A stretch of DNA of 64,000 nucleotides, taken from Austropuccinia psidii. Its lineage: Eukaryota; Basidiomycota; Pucciniomycetes; Pucciniales; Sphaerophragmiaceae. Numbering within the stretch: the first letter of the stretch is position 1; each line of letters begins with the position of its first letter. Positions 46,886-58,000 of this stretch are shown here, piece by piece. The stretch covers positions 11,308,975-11,372,974 of the forward strand of contig JALGQZ010000011.1 in NCBI GenBank assembly GCA_023105745.1, written 5' to 3'. A model generated the notes under the pieces. The model had not been told where the DNA came from, made no database searches, and saw only the letters and a list, made by a program, of their open reading frames with translations. A program made the position numbers and the translations under genes.

Positions 46886-48169
46886 ATCTGTCTTTATTAG
46901 TATGCAAATCTTACCCATACATGATTAAATAGTCATTTCCCAATATAAAATGGGTACTAGAGCCATTTTCCATAACAACAAATTCAACTGTGATTCTTAA
47001 ATTCCCATTTATGTGTGGGAATATGACATTGGTCTCAAAGATTCCTAATGCTTTCATAGGATTACTTGCACTGTTGAATTTTATACCATCAATTGGTAAC
47101 AGTTGGTCTTCAAAATTTGGTACACAAGTCTTAAGAAAAGTTTTTCAACACAAGAGCAGAAGGCTCCTGGGTCAAGCAAAAGTTTGGTGGGCTTGTTGTC
47201 AATTACCACTTCTGTTATACAGGATTTGCCAGCTGTATAAACTTTTCCCCTGTTTTGTTTTGTTTTCATAAGTTGTGCATCTTGAACTTTTGATAAATCA
47301 AGTTTACCATTGCTCAATTGTGGCAAGTGGGTATAATATTCCATGATGTCAAAAGTGGCATTGATATTTTCTATATCTTTTGAAGATTCAGAAAATATTG
47401 ATGACTTATGATCTGAATGGTCTTCAATTATGTCATATTTTTCAACATCAGGTGCCTTTTCAATATCAGTTTCATTGATTTTTCCCTTCTTTGGACATGT
47501 ATTGGAAAAATGGTTGGTGCTTTGGCAAATATGGCACTTTCTGGCTGTATCTGCAGGATTATACCTAATATTATTAGAATTTTCTTTGTGGCTTTTGTCC
47601 ACAGAATATTTCCAAGGTGTATTAAACCTTGTTTTGAGATTCACTCTACTAGAACCAATTTTGGTTCTGGTGGTTACTTCTTCCAATATCTTGATAATAT
47701 CCTCTGCTGAAGATTGTTCAGTAGTCCTGCTTTTGATAGGATGCTCTAAGTCACCTCCACATTGTCTCAGAATTTTTCTATGGATCATAAATTCTGACAT
47801 GTCTGGATATAATGCTTTTAATTTGTCCATTTGTTGGAAAAACCATGGTAAAGCTTTGTCTTTATCAGCATTAAATTTGGCATATTCAAAGGCTGTTTCA
47901 ACTTCAAACCTCGAAGAATCATTTGCCCATTTGTTAATGATTTGGGTTTTCCACCAAGTCCAACTCTGGTGTCCATGTGCTTGTCTTATTTTGATGTACC
48001 ATCTGTGAGCTGATTTGGTAAAGAAGGTGTGAAATCTGGCTGTTACCAATCTGTCTGGTAGTTCAAATTCCTCTTTGATCATGACAATACCTCTAATGAA
48101 TTCCATATGGTCATACTCTCCTTCACCACTGAAGTCAGGCCATTCTTTGAGTTTTGGAACTTCTTTCAA
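46886..48169 (-). pseudogene. gag: beta-2 Gag capsid, zinc knuckle and protease
   Basis: Open 48169-47081: capsid EWPDFSGEGEYDHMEFI, WYIKIRQAHGHQSWTWWKTQ, PWFFQQMDKLKALY, then an intact CCHC knuckle CHICQSTNHFSNTC near 47540. A long acidic spacer leads to the protease start LLLDPGAFCSC (DTG changed to DPG). A frameshift just after (near 47145) separates the rest of the protease (NVIFPHINGN, HFILGNDYLIMYG), readable in the pol frame to 46900. Confidence 0.85.
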
Positions 48170-48929
48170 GAGTGCTTGGCCAATTATGGTTCTAAGTTAT
48201 GAAAAGAAGTAGAAAATTCATTTTTTAACTTTGAATTTTCAATATCCAATACTTGTGGATTGGGAATTCTTGCATCTTAATTTTTATTCAGAGGTGTAGA
48301 CATTCTTGGTAAAGTGTTTAGCAGTTGTTCAATATCATTCATTATACTGTTGTTACACCTTTGTGAATTTCTTAATTCATGTTTCAAGTTTTGTATAGAG
48401 TTTATGACATCCTTTTTATGATCATCCTCTTTATATGTTAGCTCATTCCATAATTCTGTTTGTTTAGTATCATCAGATATAACTTCATTTAACTTTATTG
48501 TTAATTTTGATAATTCCTCTCTTGAGGCATCAAAATGCTTTTTCAGGGCAACTATATTTGTCTTTACTTCAGCAAATGATTTTGAAATATCATCAAGAGC
48601 TTTTTTATTACCTTCTTTGATAGTGCTTATGGCTTTTTTTATTCTTGTTTCAATTATGTCATCAATGTTGAATTTAGAATATTTGTCTGTTAATTATTTC
48701 ATAATGGAAGATTGTTCATTTATCTTAATGCCAAAAGAATTCTCATTATTGGAAGTTTTAATTGTTCTTAAAACTGTTTCAAAGAATTTAAGTGTATCAT
48801 TTATTTGGCTCAGACTCAAGTTATTTGTTTTAAGATTGTCACAAATTGATGTATTTTTATCAGAAAGATGACTTTTTACGTCAGAAATAGCTTTATACAA
48901 CTCCGGAATACACTCAAAAGTATCAGAAA
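48170..48929 (-). pseudogene. gag: beta-2 Gag linker, coiled-coil-like
   Basis: The open part 48929-48694 follows on from the Gag-Pol frame that overlaps ORF1 (SKIISDTFECIPELYKAIS). It then continues with stops and an indel to the capsid. Composition is K/E/I/L/S with heptad-like spacing, as in beta-1 33174-32764. Role unknown; an oligomerisation segment is plausible. Confidence 0.65.
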
Positions 48930-49593
48930 TTATTTTTGATATTTTAATCTGGCTTCCTCCTTCTTTTGTAATTCCCTCCTGGTTCTGGCCATCTGAAATA
49001 CATTTTCCATGGCATCCTGTTGAATCTTTGGGATTTTGTAGCCCTGGCTGTAAGTTTGTGGGGCTGGTGCCTTCCCTTTGCCCTTGTTTGGAGTTTTTGG
49101 CTGCTTTTTCACGTTGGAATTGCTGGTGCTGGCCACTGGGGCTGTTTTTGGCACTGGTTTGGGTGGTGGAGGGTTGTTTTTCCTCCATTCTAGTGTTAAA
49201 AGCATCATTTTTTTCTTCTCCATCAATGGATGCCATACATTGAGCAATTTCCAAGTATTGGGATGGCCCAGGAATTTTCCCAAAGTCAGGTAAGAATTCA
49301 TGCAATTCTTCCATAGGTCTGCAAGGATCTGGTACTCCTTGAATTGAAGTGCAGTGTTGTTTGCACTGTGGGTGGCTTTGTATATGTCCACTGAGGCTTG
49401 TTGTGGCGGTGTCAGCTCTTTTTGAAGGTAAAATGGTATTGTCAGCTTCAGAATGACCCATTTTAGTTTTTTGGAAGTCATGAACTGACCCTTTCCTTTC
49501 TGTACCTTATTGGCCTCTGCCATAATGACGTCTATTACCTTTATGGGACCTTCTTGAGGGCTTCTAGCTGGCTCCTGACCTGGTTGAGGGCAT
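48694..49593 (-). pseudogene. gag: beta-2 Gag-Pol N-terminus, overlapping ORF1 in the -1 frame
   Basis: ATG at 49593-49591 (MPSTRSGAS) lies in the intron, twelve bases before its AG. Two early stops (TAG, TAA; TAT and TCA in beta-1) are followed by an uninterrupted frame from 49461 to 48694, across all of ORF1 and into the linker. That overlap of 177 codons without a stop is long for a non-coding frame. The peptide is rich in S, Q and N (TTQTSAKNSPSGQHQQFQ). Confidence 0.6.
48930..49579 (-). CDS. beta-2 ORF1, intact open frame of unknown function
   Basis: Open without a stop from the presumed splice acceptor (first base 49579) to TAA 48932-48930, 215 codons; the first ATG is at 49523 (MAEANKVQKGKGQF). 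Features: IPFYLQKELTPPQQASVDIYKA, a helical MNSYLTLGKFLGHPN block, NVWHPLME, a Pro-rich PPPPKPVPK, a Lys-rich KGKGKAPAP tract, YSQGYKIPK and a terminal charged helix (MARTRRELQKKEEARLKYQK). No catalytic motif. The Gag-Pol frame overlaps it at -1 over its whole length. The end of this frame is at the same aligned position in alpha-2, beta-1 and gamma-3. Confidence 0.65.
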
Positions 49594-49643
49594 AATTATG
49601 GTTAAAAAGGCTTAAAATAGTATTTTTACGTCAAAAAACTTAC

Positions 49644-49841
49644 TATTGGCCTACACTTTGGCTGTCTCAAGAGTATTACTTATTTCCAAGCTGACTAATT
49701 CAGAAGAAATTGGCTCTGGTTGGATATTCTGAGTCACAATAATAATACTATTATGATCAGAATTAACAGTACTGGCAGGAATAATGCTGGTTACTGTTGA
49801 GGCTGTTTCAATGTTTTCTTGTCTTACCACGTTGTCAGACA
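49644..49841 (-). pseudogene. beta-2 leader exon of ORF1 (candidate)
   Basis: 198 bp on the minus strand between ATTTTAG and the consensus donor GTAAGT (49643-49638). The 64-nt intron 49643-49580 ends CAACCAG. Open for 62 codons (VVRQENIETASTVTSII...SLEISNTLETAK), then a TAG where beta-1 has TTG. After splicing the frame enters ORF1 in phase. No known domain. Confidence 0.6.
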
Positions 49842-50064
49842 CTAAAATTAATGAAAAACCAATTGATTCAGTAAAAAAAAAGAATATTTCAAAAAAGAAA
49901 TTAAAATATAAGCCTCACTTATAATATTAAAAAAATTGTTTTTTTATAGATTTTTTGAATTATAAGTATTTTTTATATGTTTTTAAATTTTTCAATATAA
50001 GAAAAAAGATTTAAAAAGAGTAAAAAAAATATGTCACAGGTAAAATATCACGGCTGGGCCCCCA
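49842..50064 (-). other. beta-2 leader and primer-binding site
   Basis: TGGGGGCCCAGCCGTG (50064-50049, minus strand) two bases from the LTR. The leader is T-rich and non-coding, ending in the acceptor of the leader exon. Confidence 0.6.
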
Positions 50065-50066
50065 AA

Positions 50067-51883
50067 TGTAAGGTGTGGATATGAAACTTTGATTAAAAAT
50101 CAAGTACTTTTCCTGTCTTCAAAATTTGTATAAGGAAAAAAAACCAATTAAAAATGGTAAGAGATATTATTTTTAAGAAAAACCACGCCAATTTTATTGC
50201 TTATAGCTTTATTAGTATAAAAAAAATATTATAAAGATTCATTGTTTTACCAACAATAAAAAGTTATTCAAAAAATAGTCTACAAGAGATATTTTAATGC
50301 TACAAAAGAAATTTCTTCAAGAGCAATTTCAATTGGAATTAATTGAGCAATGAACTTCAAGCAATTAACTAAAGAACAGAGTCTTTAAAAATAATATTAT
50401 AGAGAAAACACGCCCAAAAGTGACCAGAGTGAATTTGGAAGCAAAGTGACAAAGTTTACAGTGCTGAAAGATGCTTTCATTTACTTTTGGGGTGGTTCAG
50501 GGGTAAAAATGATTATAAAAGTTACAAATAATGATTATAATGATTTTTTCACGTGGTGAAAAGGTTTGAAATGATTTAAGAAAGGTGGTTGGAATATTTT
50601 ATTGATTAGTTTAACAATGTTTAAACTAATTATAAAAGGAAAAGATTCTAACATGAAGAGAAAAGTGGGGCAAAGAAGACATTCTTTCATAGCCATCAAT
50701 TTTCTTACTCAAAAAGTAAAATTTACTCTTGTAAGTCGTGAAAAACAGTCTGACAACAGAAAAGCCAATTATGGCATCATTGAACCCTGGTTTAGACCAA
50801 AAAAGGGATGGTTTAAGCCATTTTTATGCATTTTTAGCCATTTTAGACCCTTAAATCAGCCATTACTATAGCAATACCTGGTCTAGATCCTTTAAAACAT
50901 GTCAGAATGTGTGTAAGCGACGTAGAAACCAGTTAAAACTGTTTTTACTATGATTGTTTTATATTAAGGGTAGTTTTACCCTCTTGGCAACAGCTAAAAC
51001 TACCCCAGTTGGTATCAAAACCTCATCATCAATTCAGTTCCCTGACTCTGTAACTCAATTCCAGGCCAAAAGTGATGAACTTTTGCGTGAATTTTGACAC
51101 CACACGCCTGTCAGCAAGGATTTTGGGGGTCTAGCTCCCCCTTAGAGCTGGAGTTCCTTTTCCCCCCCAATTTATTTTTCCTTTAATTCCTCATCATGCA
51201 TTATACTTATAATTTACATATGTAATTCAATTGAGTTGTAAAGTTCAATACAGTAGTAATTCATACCTCATATGTAAATTAAAGTTCACTTATGTAATAC
51301 AAGCGCACATTTTGACATTTCAATTGAATTCAATTGAAAATACTTCAATTCCTCATAACTTCTAAACTTAACACAACACCTCAATTTTAACACAAAATTT
51401 GATGGTTAACACCACATGTGGTGTGAATTGAATTAAAGTGTTGAGGATTTTCAATTTTTGTATTGAAAATACTAAAAACTTAATTCAAGGTTATTTAGAG
51501 TTGAGTTACAAAAATTTCACTCAGAGGTGCCCCACTTGATTTTTTATGAGGAATCCAATGGTGAAATAATTTTTATATGTTTATTTATTGGGTAAAAAGT
51601 TATAATAATTTTTATTCAACTTTTATCCAAATTTATTTTATTTTTTATAATTTCGTTAAAAATTCATTTTTACTTAATTTTTTCAAGTATAAATGTAATT
51701 TTATCATTTCAAAATTTAATGTAATTTTATTTTTAAATGGGAATTAAATTTCTAATTTTGAATATAATTTTATATTTATATTTTGATTTTTATTTTAATA
51801 AATAAATTTATTTTATTTATATTTATATGTTAATTCTGTATTTGTGGTCTTTTGGGTATATGAAATTACCTCTAAGGGTCAGA
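50067..51883 (-). mobile_element. beta-2 5' LTR
   Basis: 1817 bp; plus-strand text TGTAAGGTGTGGATATG...CTCTAAGGGTCAGA (family end GGCTCACA, two changes). Similar to the 3' LTR throughout, with scattered substitutions and small indels. Confidence 0.85.
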
Positions 51884-52548
51884 TTATCTAATTCAGGTAT
51901 TTCCGATTCTGCCAGCAATTTATCTTCATGTAGTGTATCTCTAGATCTGACTAGATATTTGCTTTGATTTTTACCCCGAAGTCTTCTTTCTTTAATAACT
52001 TTTCTTATATTTTTGTCTTCACTTTTTTCCAATGTTGATACAATTAAAGGAGTTGGGTTCCTTAAAGGAAACATTTTTTTCAGCTGGCTGATAAGGCTTT
52101 ATCAAGCTGACTGGAAAAATGGGTTGTTTATTTCCTAATTAACTACCCAATTCCATGTGAGAAACAATAACAAAAGGTTCTACATAAAAAGCTTTGAGTT
52201 TCTTTGGGCCTTTGATATTATTAAAATTCAAGTTTGAAACTAAAACAAATTCCCCTACTTTGAAGTCTGGTACTTTATGACTCTTCTCCCACTTCTGTTT
52301 TTCATATTCAAAAGAATTATCCATGCTTTGTTTTGCATAGTGTTTCACTATCTAAAGCATCATTTTGAAGCTGGAATCTTTAGGATTGGTTTCAATTAAG
52401 TCTTTCCTCATTTTGTCTTCTGGGATTCTTAGATTCCATCCTTTTTCTAACATAGCAGGACTCTGACCTGTGGAAGAATGCGCTAATGTCTTATATGCCA
52501 ATTCTAATGCTAGTATTAGAGTGCACCAGTCATTGGAAACGCCATCCT
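51884..52548 (-). pseudogene. pol: alpha-3 integrase C-terminus and chromodomain
   Basis: Minus strand: [16 protein letters not shown] and [16 protein letters not shown] (52588-52352 frame), then VGEFVLVSNLNFNNIKG, then the chromodomain KYLVRSRDTLHEDKLLAESEIP up to the beta-2 junction. Several stops. It is cut at 52548/52549 by gamma-3; the rest of alpha-3 must lie right of the window. Confidence 0.8.
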
Positions 52549-54532
52549 TGTAAGGTTTGACTATGAAACAATAAGTAAAAATTACCAATATTTTACTTAT
52601 TGTACTATGAATGTTCTTATAAATAAAATAAATAAGATAAAAAATAACTATAATAATGAAGAATTATTATAATTATGGCATCAAAATAATTATATTATTA
52701 AATAAATATAATAATATAATTTATATTAAAAGAAATAATATGATAAATAAATATATTAATATAAGATAATTGATATATTTAGAAGCACTTTATTATTATT
52801 AACAAAAAGTAATTAAGGCGCAAAAAATTTTTTTTTATTAATAAAAAACAATCAATAACAATAATATTACTAATATTAAAGCTATAATTTAATATAAATA
52901 CTATTTATATTAATTAAAGAGTTATTAAAGTAATAATAAAGAGGAAATTATTATAATTGGAAGAAATAAACTACTTTTAATACTTAATATAATAATTTTG
53001 AATAATTTTACGCCAAAAAAATATAAATACAACTTATTTAAATTTTATTTACAATAAAGATTAAGAGAAATTACAATTTCTCTTGATTCTATGTGGATTT
53101 GAGGTTTTTAAGAGAAATTCAAGCAAAAAAAATTCAATAATTGAAGTAATCATGTCAAGAATGTTGATTATAAGGATCATCTTTGGTCTTTAATAGTATA
53201 AGAGTTCTATATATAAAGAATAAAGAACTTACCTTTTTGTTTTAATTATTTAATTTTTTGTAAGTGTCTGAGGGGTAAATAGAGTAAAAAGAGCTCTATT
53301 TATAGTAAATACCTCCCTTCTAGAGTCCAGAAGGCTTCTAGTAGACTTGTACTGATGCTTTCTACTAGAATTGATCAATATTTTAAGTTTTGGTGATTAT
53401 TACATCATCATCAAACCATCATACCTCATTATCACAACATTATTTAGAGTTATCACTGTAACTTTAAGTTTGATGATGTCATAGACTTGGAATAAGTCTA
53501 AACTTCGTGAATTATATTAGTATTAATCATAATCTAATAGTATTCATCATTTTTATCAATTATATGACTGTTAAAATTAAAATAAGATTACAGTGAGTGA
53601 TCATAAATGATCAAATTTAAGCTTAAACTTCGAACATTAAGAACTTTTAAGTTTTATACGCTACAGCTATTCTGAGAGTGGATTCTGACAGCTTGGCATA
53701 TTCTTATCAACCTGCCAAGAGAAATTCATTAAATAATCAAAGCCCTTTTTTTGATGATTTTTTTTAACTCATCTTTTCTGTTGAAATTTAACATTTTAAA
53801 CTTCAAACCATGATTTTAAGGGGTTATACCTTGAATATGGTAATAGAAATTACATCATTCTTCACAAATGAGCTAGTAGAATGTAACTTTCCACTTATTT
53901 TGAGGTTTGGACCACTCTTACAACAAAGTGGTCCACAGCTTTATTGATTTATTTTAATAATCCATTACAAGTTTCAACCTTGTTTATAACTTGTGAAATA
54001 AAGTTCATATCTGTATTCATAAAGTAGCTATATGGTGACTTTATTTTTGGTTAATATTCCTATATTGTATATTTCAAGAGATATTAGATACAAACCATGA
54101 ATATATGCATTGACCAAAAAAGTGCATATATTCAGCTTAATTCCTTAAGTATTGACTTTAGATATTAGACTTATAATTGTTTTAAGTGTGGATTTTTCTG
54201 CAGAATGCAATGGTACAATTTATTTCACATGTTGTTTCATTGGTTTCTGAAATAAATGGGGTTTTGTACCTTTTTTAAGGTATTATTACTTATTCTTCAG
54301 TAAATATTGACTTTTCAGATATGCCATTAAAGTTACATATGTTTATTTTACCATGAGGAATCCAATTTTGTAATTTTTTTCAATTTTTTATTCATCAGGT
54401 TCTGAGTTAATTCAGATTTTTTACTTATTTATGGTATTTTACTAATTTTTGAGATAATTATCATAAGTATAATTATTATAGAAATTTTGTTGTGACTTTT
54501 TTGGATACGTGGTCATATCTCACAGGCTCACA
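52549..54532 (-). mobile_element. gamma-3 3' LTR
   Basis: 1984 bp; plus-strand text TGTAAGGTTTGACTATG...CACAGGCTCACA, then the complement of GTAGGGAA, the purine tract. Homologous to 36250-38153 and to the partial LTR at 63034. Confidence 0.85.
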
Positions 54533-54650
54533 TTCCCTACGATCAAAAAAGATTTTACCACAATCTGATATAGTTAATTAGGGTATCATCCACTGTCCTA
54601 CCTCTTCAATAGACTTTGTTTGTCTTGAAGCTCAATAATGATTGATTTTT

Positions 54651-55557
54651 CTATTCTTTAGGTTTTCTTTCATGTCTGAACCTTCTTAGTAGTTTATCAG
54701 CATTTGTTATCTCTTTATCAAGTAGCCATTCATCTTCTTGACTTGGATTTCTATACCTTACAAGTTATTCTCTTTCTTTCTTATTTCTTGTCCTTCTTTC
54801 TTTAAGGAATTTCACAATTTTCTTTTCCTCTCCTTCTTCCAAAGGGGGTATTTCAAGTTGGGGTTTATTTCTTAGTGGAAATAATTCCTTGTCACTGGAG
54901 ATATAAGGTTTTCTCAGACTTACAGGGAAAGTTGGGTGTTTATTCATTAGTTCACCTGTGAGCTCCAATTGCACAGCATTAGGTCCATGTAGTGCTTTTA
55001 TCATGAATGTTCCTGCAAATGAATCTTTCAATTTATTTGTTCCTCTTATATTATCCAAATTAAGAGTTGACACTAGGACCAAGTCTCCTATCTTGAAGTC
55101 AGGTCGTTTATGACTTTTATCCCATTTTTCTATTGCATATTTGAAAGAATCTTGCATACATCTGTTTGCATGGTGTCTTTCTTTTTCAAGAATTATATTA
55201 AAACCTCTTGCTGTTGGATGTATATCCACTAAGTCCTTTTTGAGAGTAACATAAGGAAGTCTTGGATTCCAACCTTTTTCTAGCATTGCTGGTGTCTTGT
55301 TAGTAGAAGAATGGATTGATGTTTTATATGCCAGTTCAAGAGCTGGTATTAATGTACACCAATCATGGGTAAGACCATCAGAATCTTTAAATTCTAGTCC
55401 ATAAGCACAGAATCTTCTGATCATTTCCTCCAAGGTTTGTATCATTCTTTCTGCGAAACCATCAGTTTGAGGATGGTAAGCTGTTGAGAATGATAATTTT
55501 GTCCCAAACAAGTTATGGAGGTTTTTCCATAATGCTGAAGTGAACTTTGGGTCTCTG
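54651..55557 (-). pseudogene. pol: gamma-3 integrase C-terminal half and chromodomain
   Basis: Open 55511-54765 (248 codons): [22 protein letters not shown] with the catalytic Glu, [23 protein letters not shown] SH3-like part, [17 protein letters not shown]. One TAA (TAT in relatives) interrupts KEREYLVRYRN, and the chromodomain then runs on to TAG 54653-54651. The codon for the second catalytic Asp (SDRD) is damaged at the junction with the solo LTR. Confidence 0.85.
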
Positions 55558-57368
55558 TGTGAGCCTTAGAAGTAATTTCATATACCCAAAAGACCAAAAA
55601 TACAAAATTAACATGTAAATATAAATAAAATAGATTTATTTATATTATTAAAATGAAAATCAAAATATATATATAAAATTATATTCACAATTAAAAATTT
55701 AATTACAATTTAAAAATAAATTTACATCAAATTTTGAGATTATAAAATTACATTTACACTTGAAAAAATTAAGTAAAAATGAATTTTTAACAAAATTGGC
55801 AAAAAATAAATAAATTTGTAAAAAAGTTAAATAAAAATCATTATACCTTTTTATCCAATAAATAAACATATAAGAATTATTTCACCATTGGATTCCCCAT
55901 CAAAAATCAGGTGGGGTCACCTCTGAGTGAAAATTTTGTAACTCAACTCTAAATAAGCTTAAATTAAGTTTTTAGTATTTTCTGGATGAACACTGAAAAT
56001 TCTCAAAACTTTAATTTAATTCACATCACATGTAGGGTTAATCACCAAAATTTGTGTTAAAATTGAGGTATTGTGTATATTTTAGAAGTTATGAGGAATT
56101 AAAGTATTTTCAATTGAATTCAATTGAAATGTCAGAATGTGCACGTGTATTACATAAGTGAACTTTGATTTACATATGAGGTATCAATTATTACTCTATT
56201 TAACTTTGCAACTCAATTGAATTACATATGTAAAATATAATCATAATACATGAGGGGGAATTAAAGGAAAAATAAATTGGAAAGATTAAATTTGGGGGGG
56301 GAAAGGAACTCCAGCTCTAAGGGGGAGATAGACCCCAAAATTCCTTGCTGACAGGCGTGTGGTGTCAAAATTCACACAAAAGTTCATCACTTTTGGCTTG
56401 GAATTGAGTTACAGGGTTTGTGGACTCAATTGATGATGAGGTTTTGATACCAACTGGGGTAGTTTTAGCTGTTGCCAAGAGGGTAAAACTATGCTTAAGA
56501 TAAAACAATCATAGTAAAAACAGTTTTAACTGGTTTCTACGTCTTTTACACACATTTTTACGTGCTTTGAAGTCTCTAGACCAGGTATTGCTATAGTAAT
56601 GGCTGATTTAAGGGTCTAAAATGACTAAAAATGGCTTAAACCAGCCTTTTTTTGGTCTAAACCAGGGTTCAATGATGCCATAATTGGCTTTTCTGTTGTC
56701 AGATTGTTTTTCACGACTGACAAGAGTAAATTTTACATTTTGAGTAAGAAAATTGATGGCTATAAAATAATGTCTTCTTTTCCCCACATTTCTCTTCATG
56801 TTAGAATCTTTCCCTTTTATAATTAGTTTAAACATTGTTAAACCAATCAATGAATGATTCCACCCACCCTTTTCAAATAATTCTAAACCTTTTAACCACA
56901 TGAAAGAATTATTATAATCATTTTTTGTAACTCTTATAATAATTTTTACCCCTGAACCACCCCAAAAGGGACTTAAAGCATCTTTCATCACTGTAAACTT
57001 TGTCACTTTGTTTCCAAATTCACTCTGGTCACTTTTGGGTGTGTTTTCTCTTTAATATGCTTTTTAAAGACTTCATTATTTAATTAATTGCTTGCAGTTC
57101 TTTGCTCAATTAATTCAAATTGAAATTGCTCTTGAACAAATTGCTTTTGTAGCCTTAAATATATCTTGCAGAGTATTTTTGGATAACTTTTTATTGTTGG
57201 TAAAAGAATAAATCTTTATAAATATTATTGTTTTATACTAATAAAGTTATAAGCAATAAAATTGGAGTGTTTTCTCTTGGAAATCATATTTCTTACTATT
57301 TTTAATTGATTTTCACCTTACACGAATTTTGAGGACAGGAAAAGTACTTGATTTTAATCAAAGTTTCA
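55558..57368 (+). mobile_element. solo beta LTR in gamma-3 integrase, right end lost
   Basis: Starts TGTGAGCCTTAGAAG and ends AAAGTTTCA, where the family continues with TATCCACACCTTACA. About 15 bp of LTR end, the right target duplication and roughly 20 bp of integrase (FTNII) are missing at the right junction. 1811 bp, plus orientation. Small shadow frames only. Confidence 0.8.
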
Positions 57369-58000
57369 ATAAGCCTGTGTGGCTAATGACTCTATTCCAT
57401 ATCATTATGGCTGTGTCCATAGCTGTGTCATCTTTTTGAAATGGTAGGAAGATAGGAGTTTTGCTATACCTGTCTACTAACACTAGGAATGCATTATAAA
57501 TTTTGTCTCCTCCTGGAGGTAGTGCTGTTACCCAATCCATATGAACTATTTCCCAAGGGGGTTTTGGTTCTGGGATTTGGGTCATCATTCCAAATTTCTT
57601 ACCTGTGGCTCTGTTGGCCTTTTGAAATCTGTCAAAGGTTTGGCATTATTCTGCAACATCTTTCTTCAAATTTGGCCACCAAGAGCAGGTTTTTACCCTC
57701 TCTAGTGTTCTATATTCTGAGAGATGTCCAGCTGAAACACTATCATGACACTCATGTAGAATAGTGTTTATTAGATTTCTGTCTGTCAAGGCCATAACAC
57801 ATGTGTGTTTTGTTCTATGATAGAGGATTCCATCAAGGAGGTGGAATCTTCCTTCATTATATGCCTTTTTCCATATTTCATCTTATTTAGATGAAAGTGA
57901 TGGCTCTTTTCAGTCTTTTATTAAAAGCTGGCTTAAGATATGGAAATTATTATATATTTCATAGTTTTCTTTAACTTCTTTAAAGAATTATTTGCCAATG
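57369..58000 (-). pseudogene. pol: gamma-3 integrase N-terminal half
   Basis: WEIVHMDWVTALPPGGDK with the first catalytic Asp, VDRYSKTPIFLPF, AMDTAIMIWNRVISHTGL up to the solo LTR. Upstream, the zinc-finger region is readable with stops (HDSVSAGHLSEYR-like, FDRFQKAN). Confidence 0.8.

Larger units (their letters stand above)
41850..51883 (-). mobile_element. beta-2, best-preserved full-length retrotransposon
   Basis: 10.0 kb with LTRs at 41850-43648 (3') and 50067-51883 (5'), the latter about 18 bp longer. Flanks are TTAGC (41845-41849) and TTATC (51884-51888). Comparison with the intact alpha chromodomain (GAGTTTATCTGAG in complement) shows TTATC is the original target. The LTRs are similar over their length. 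The Gag-Pol frame has only a few nonsense codons and one or two indels, so it is the youngest complete element in the window. Confidence 0.9.
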
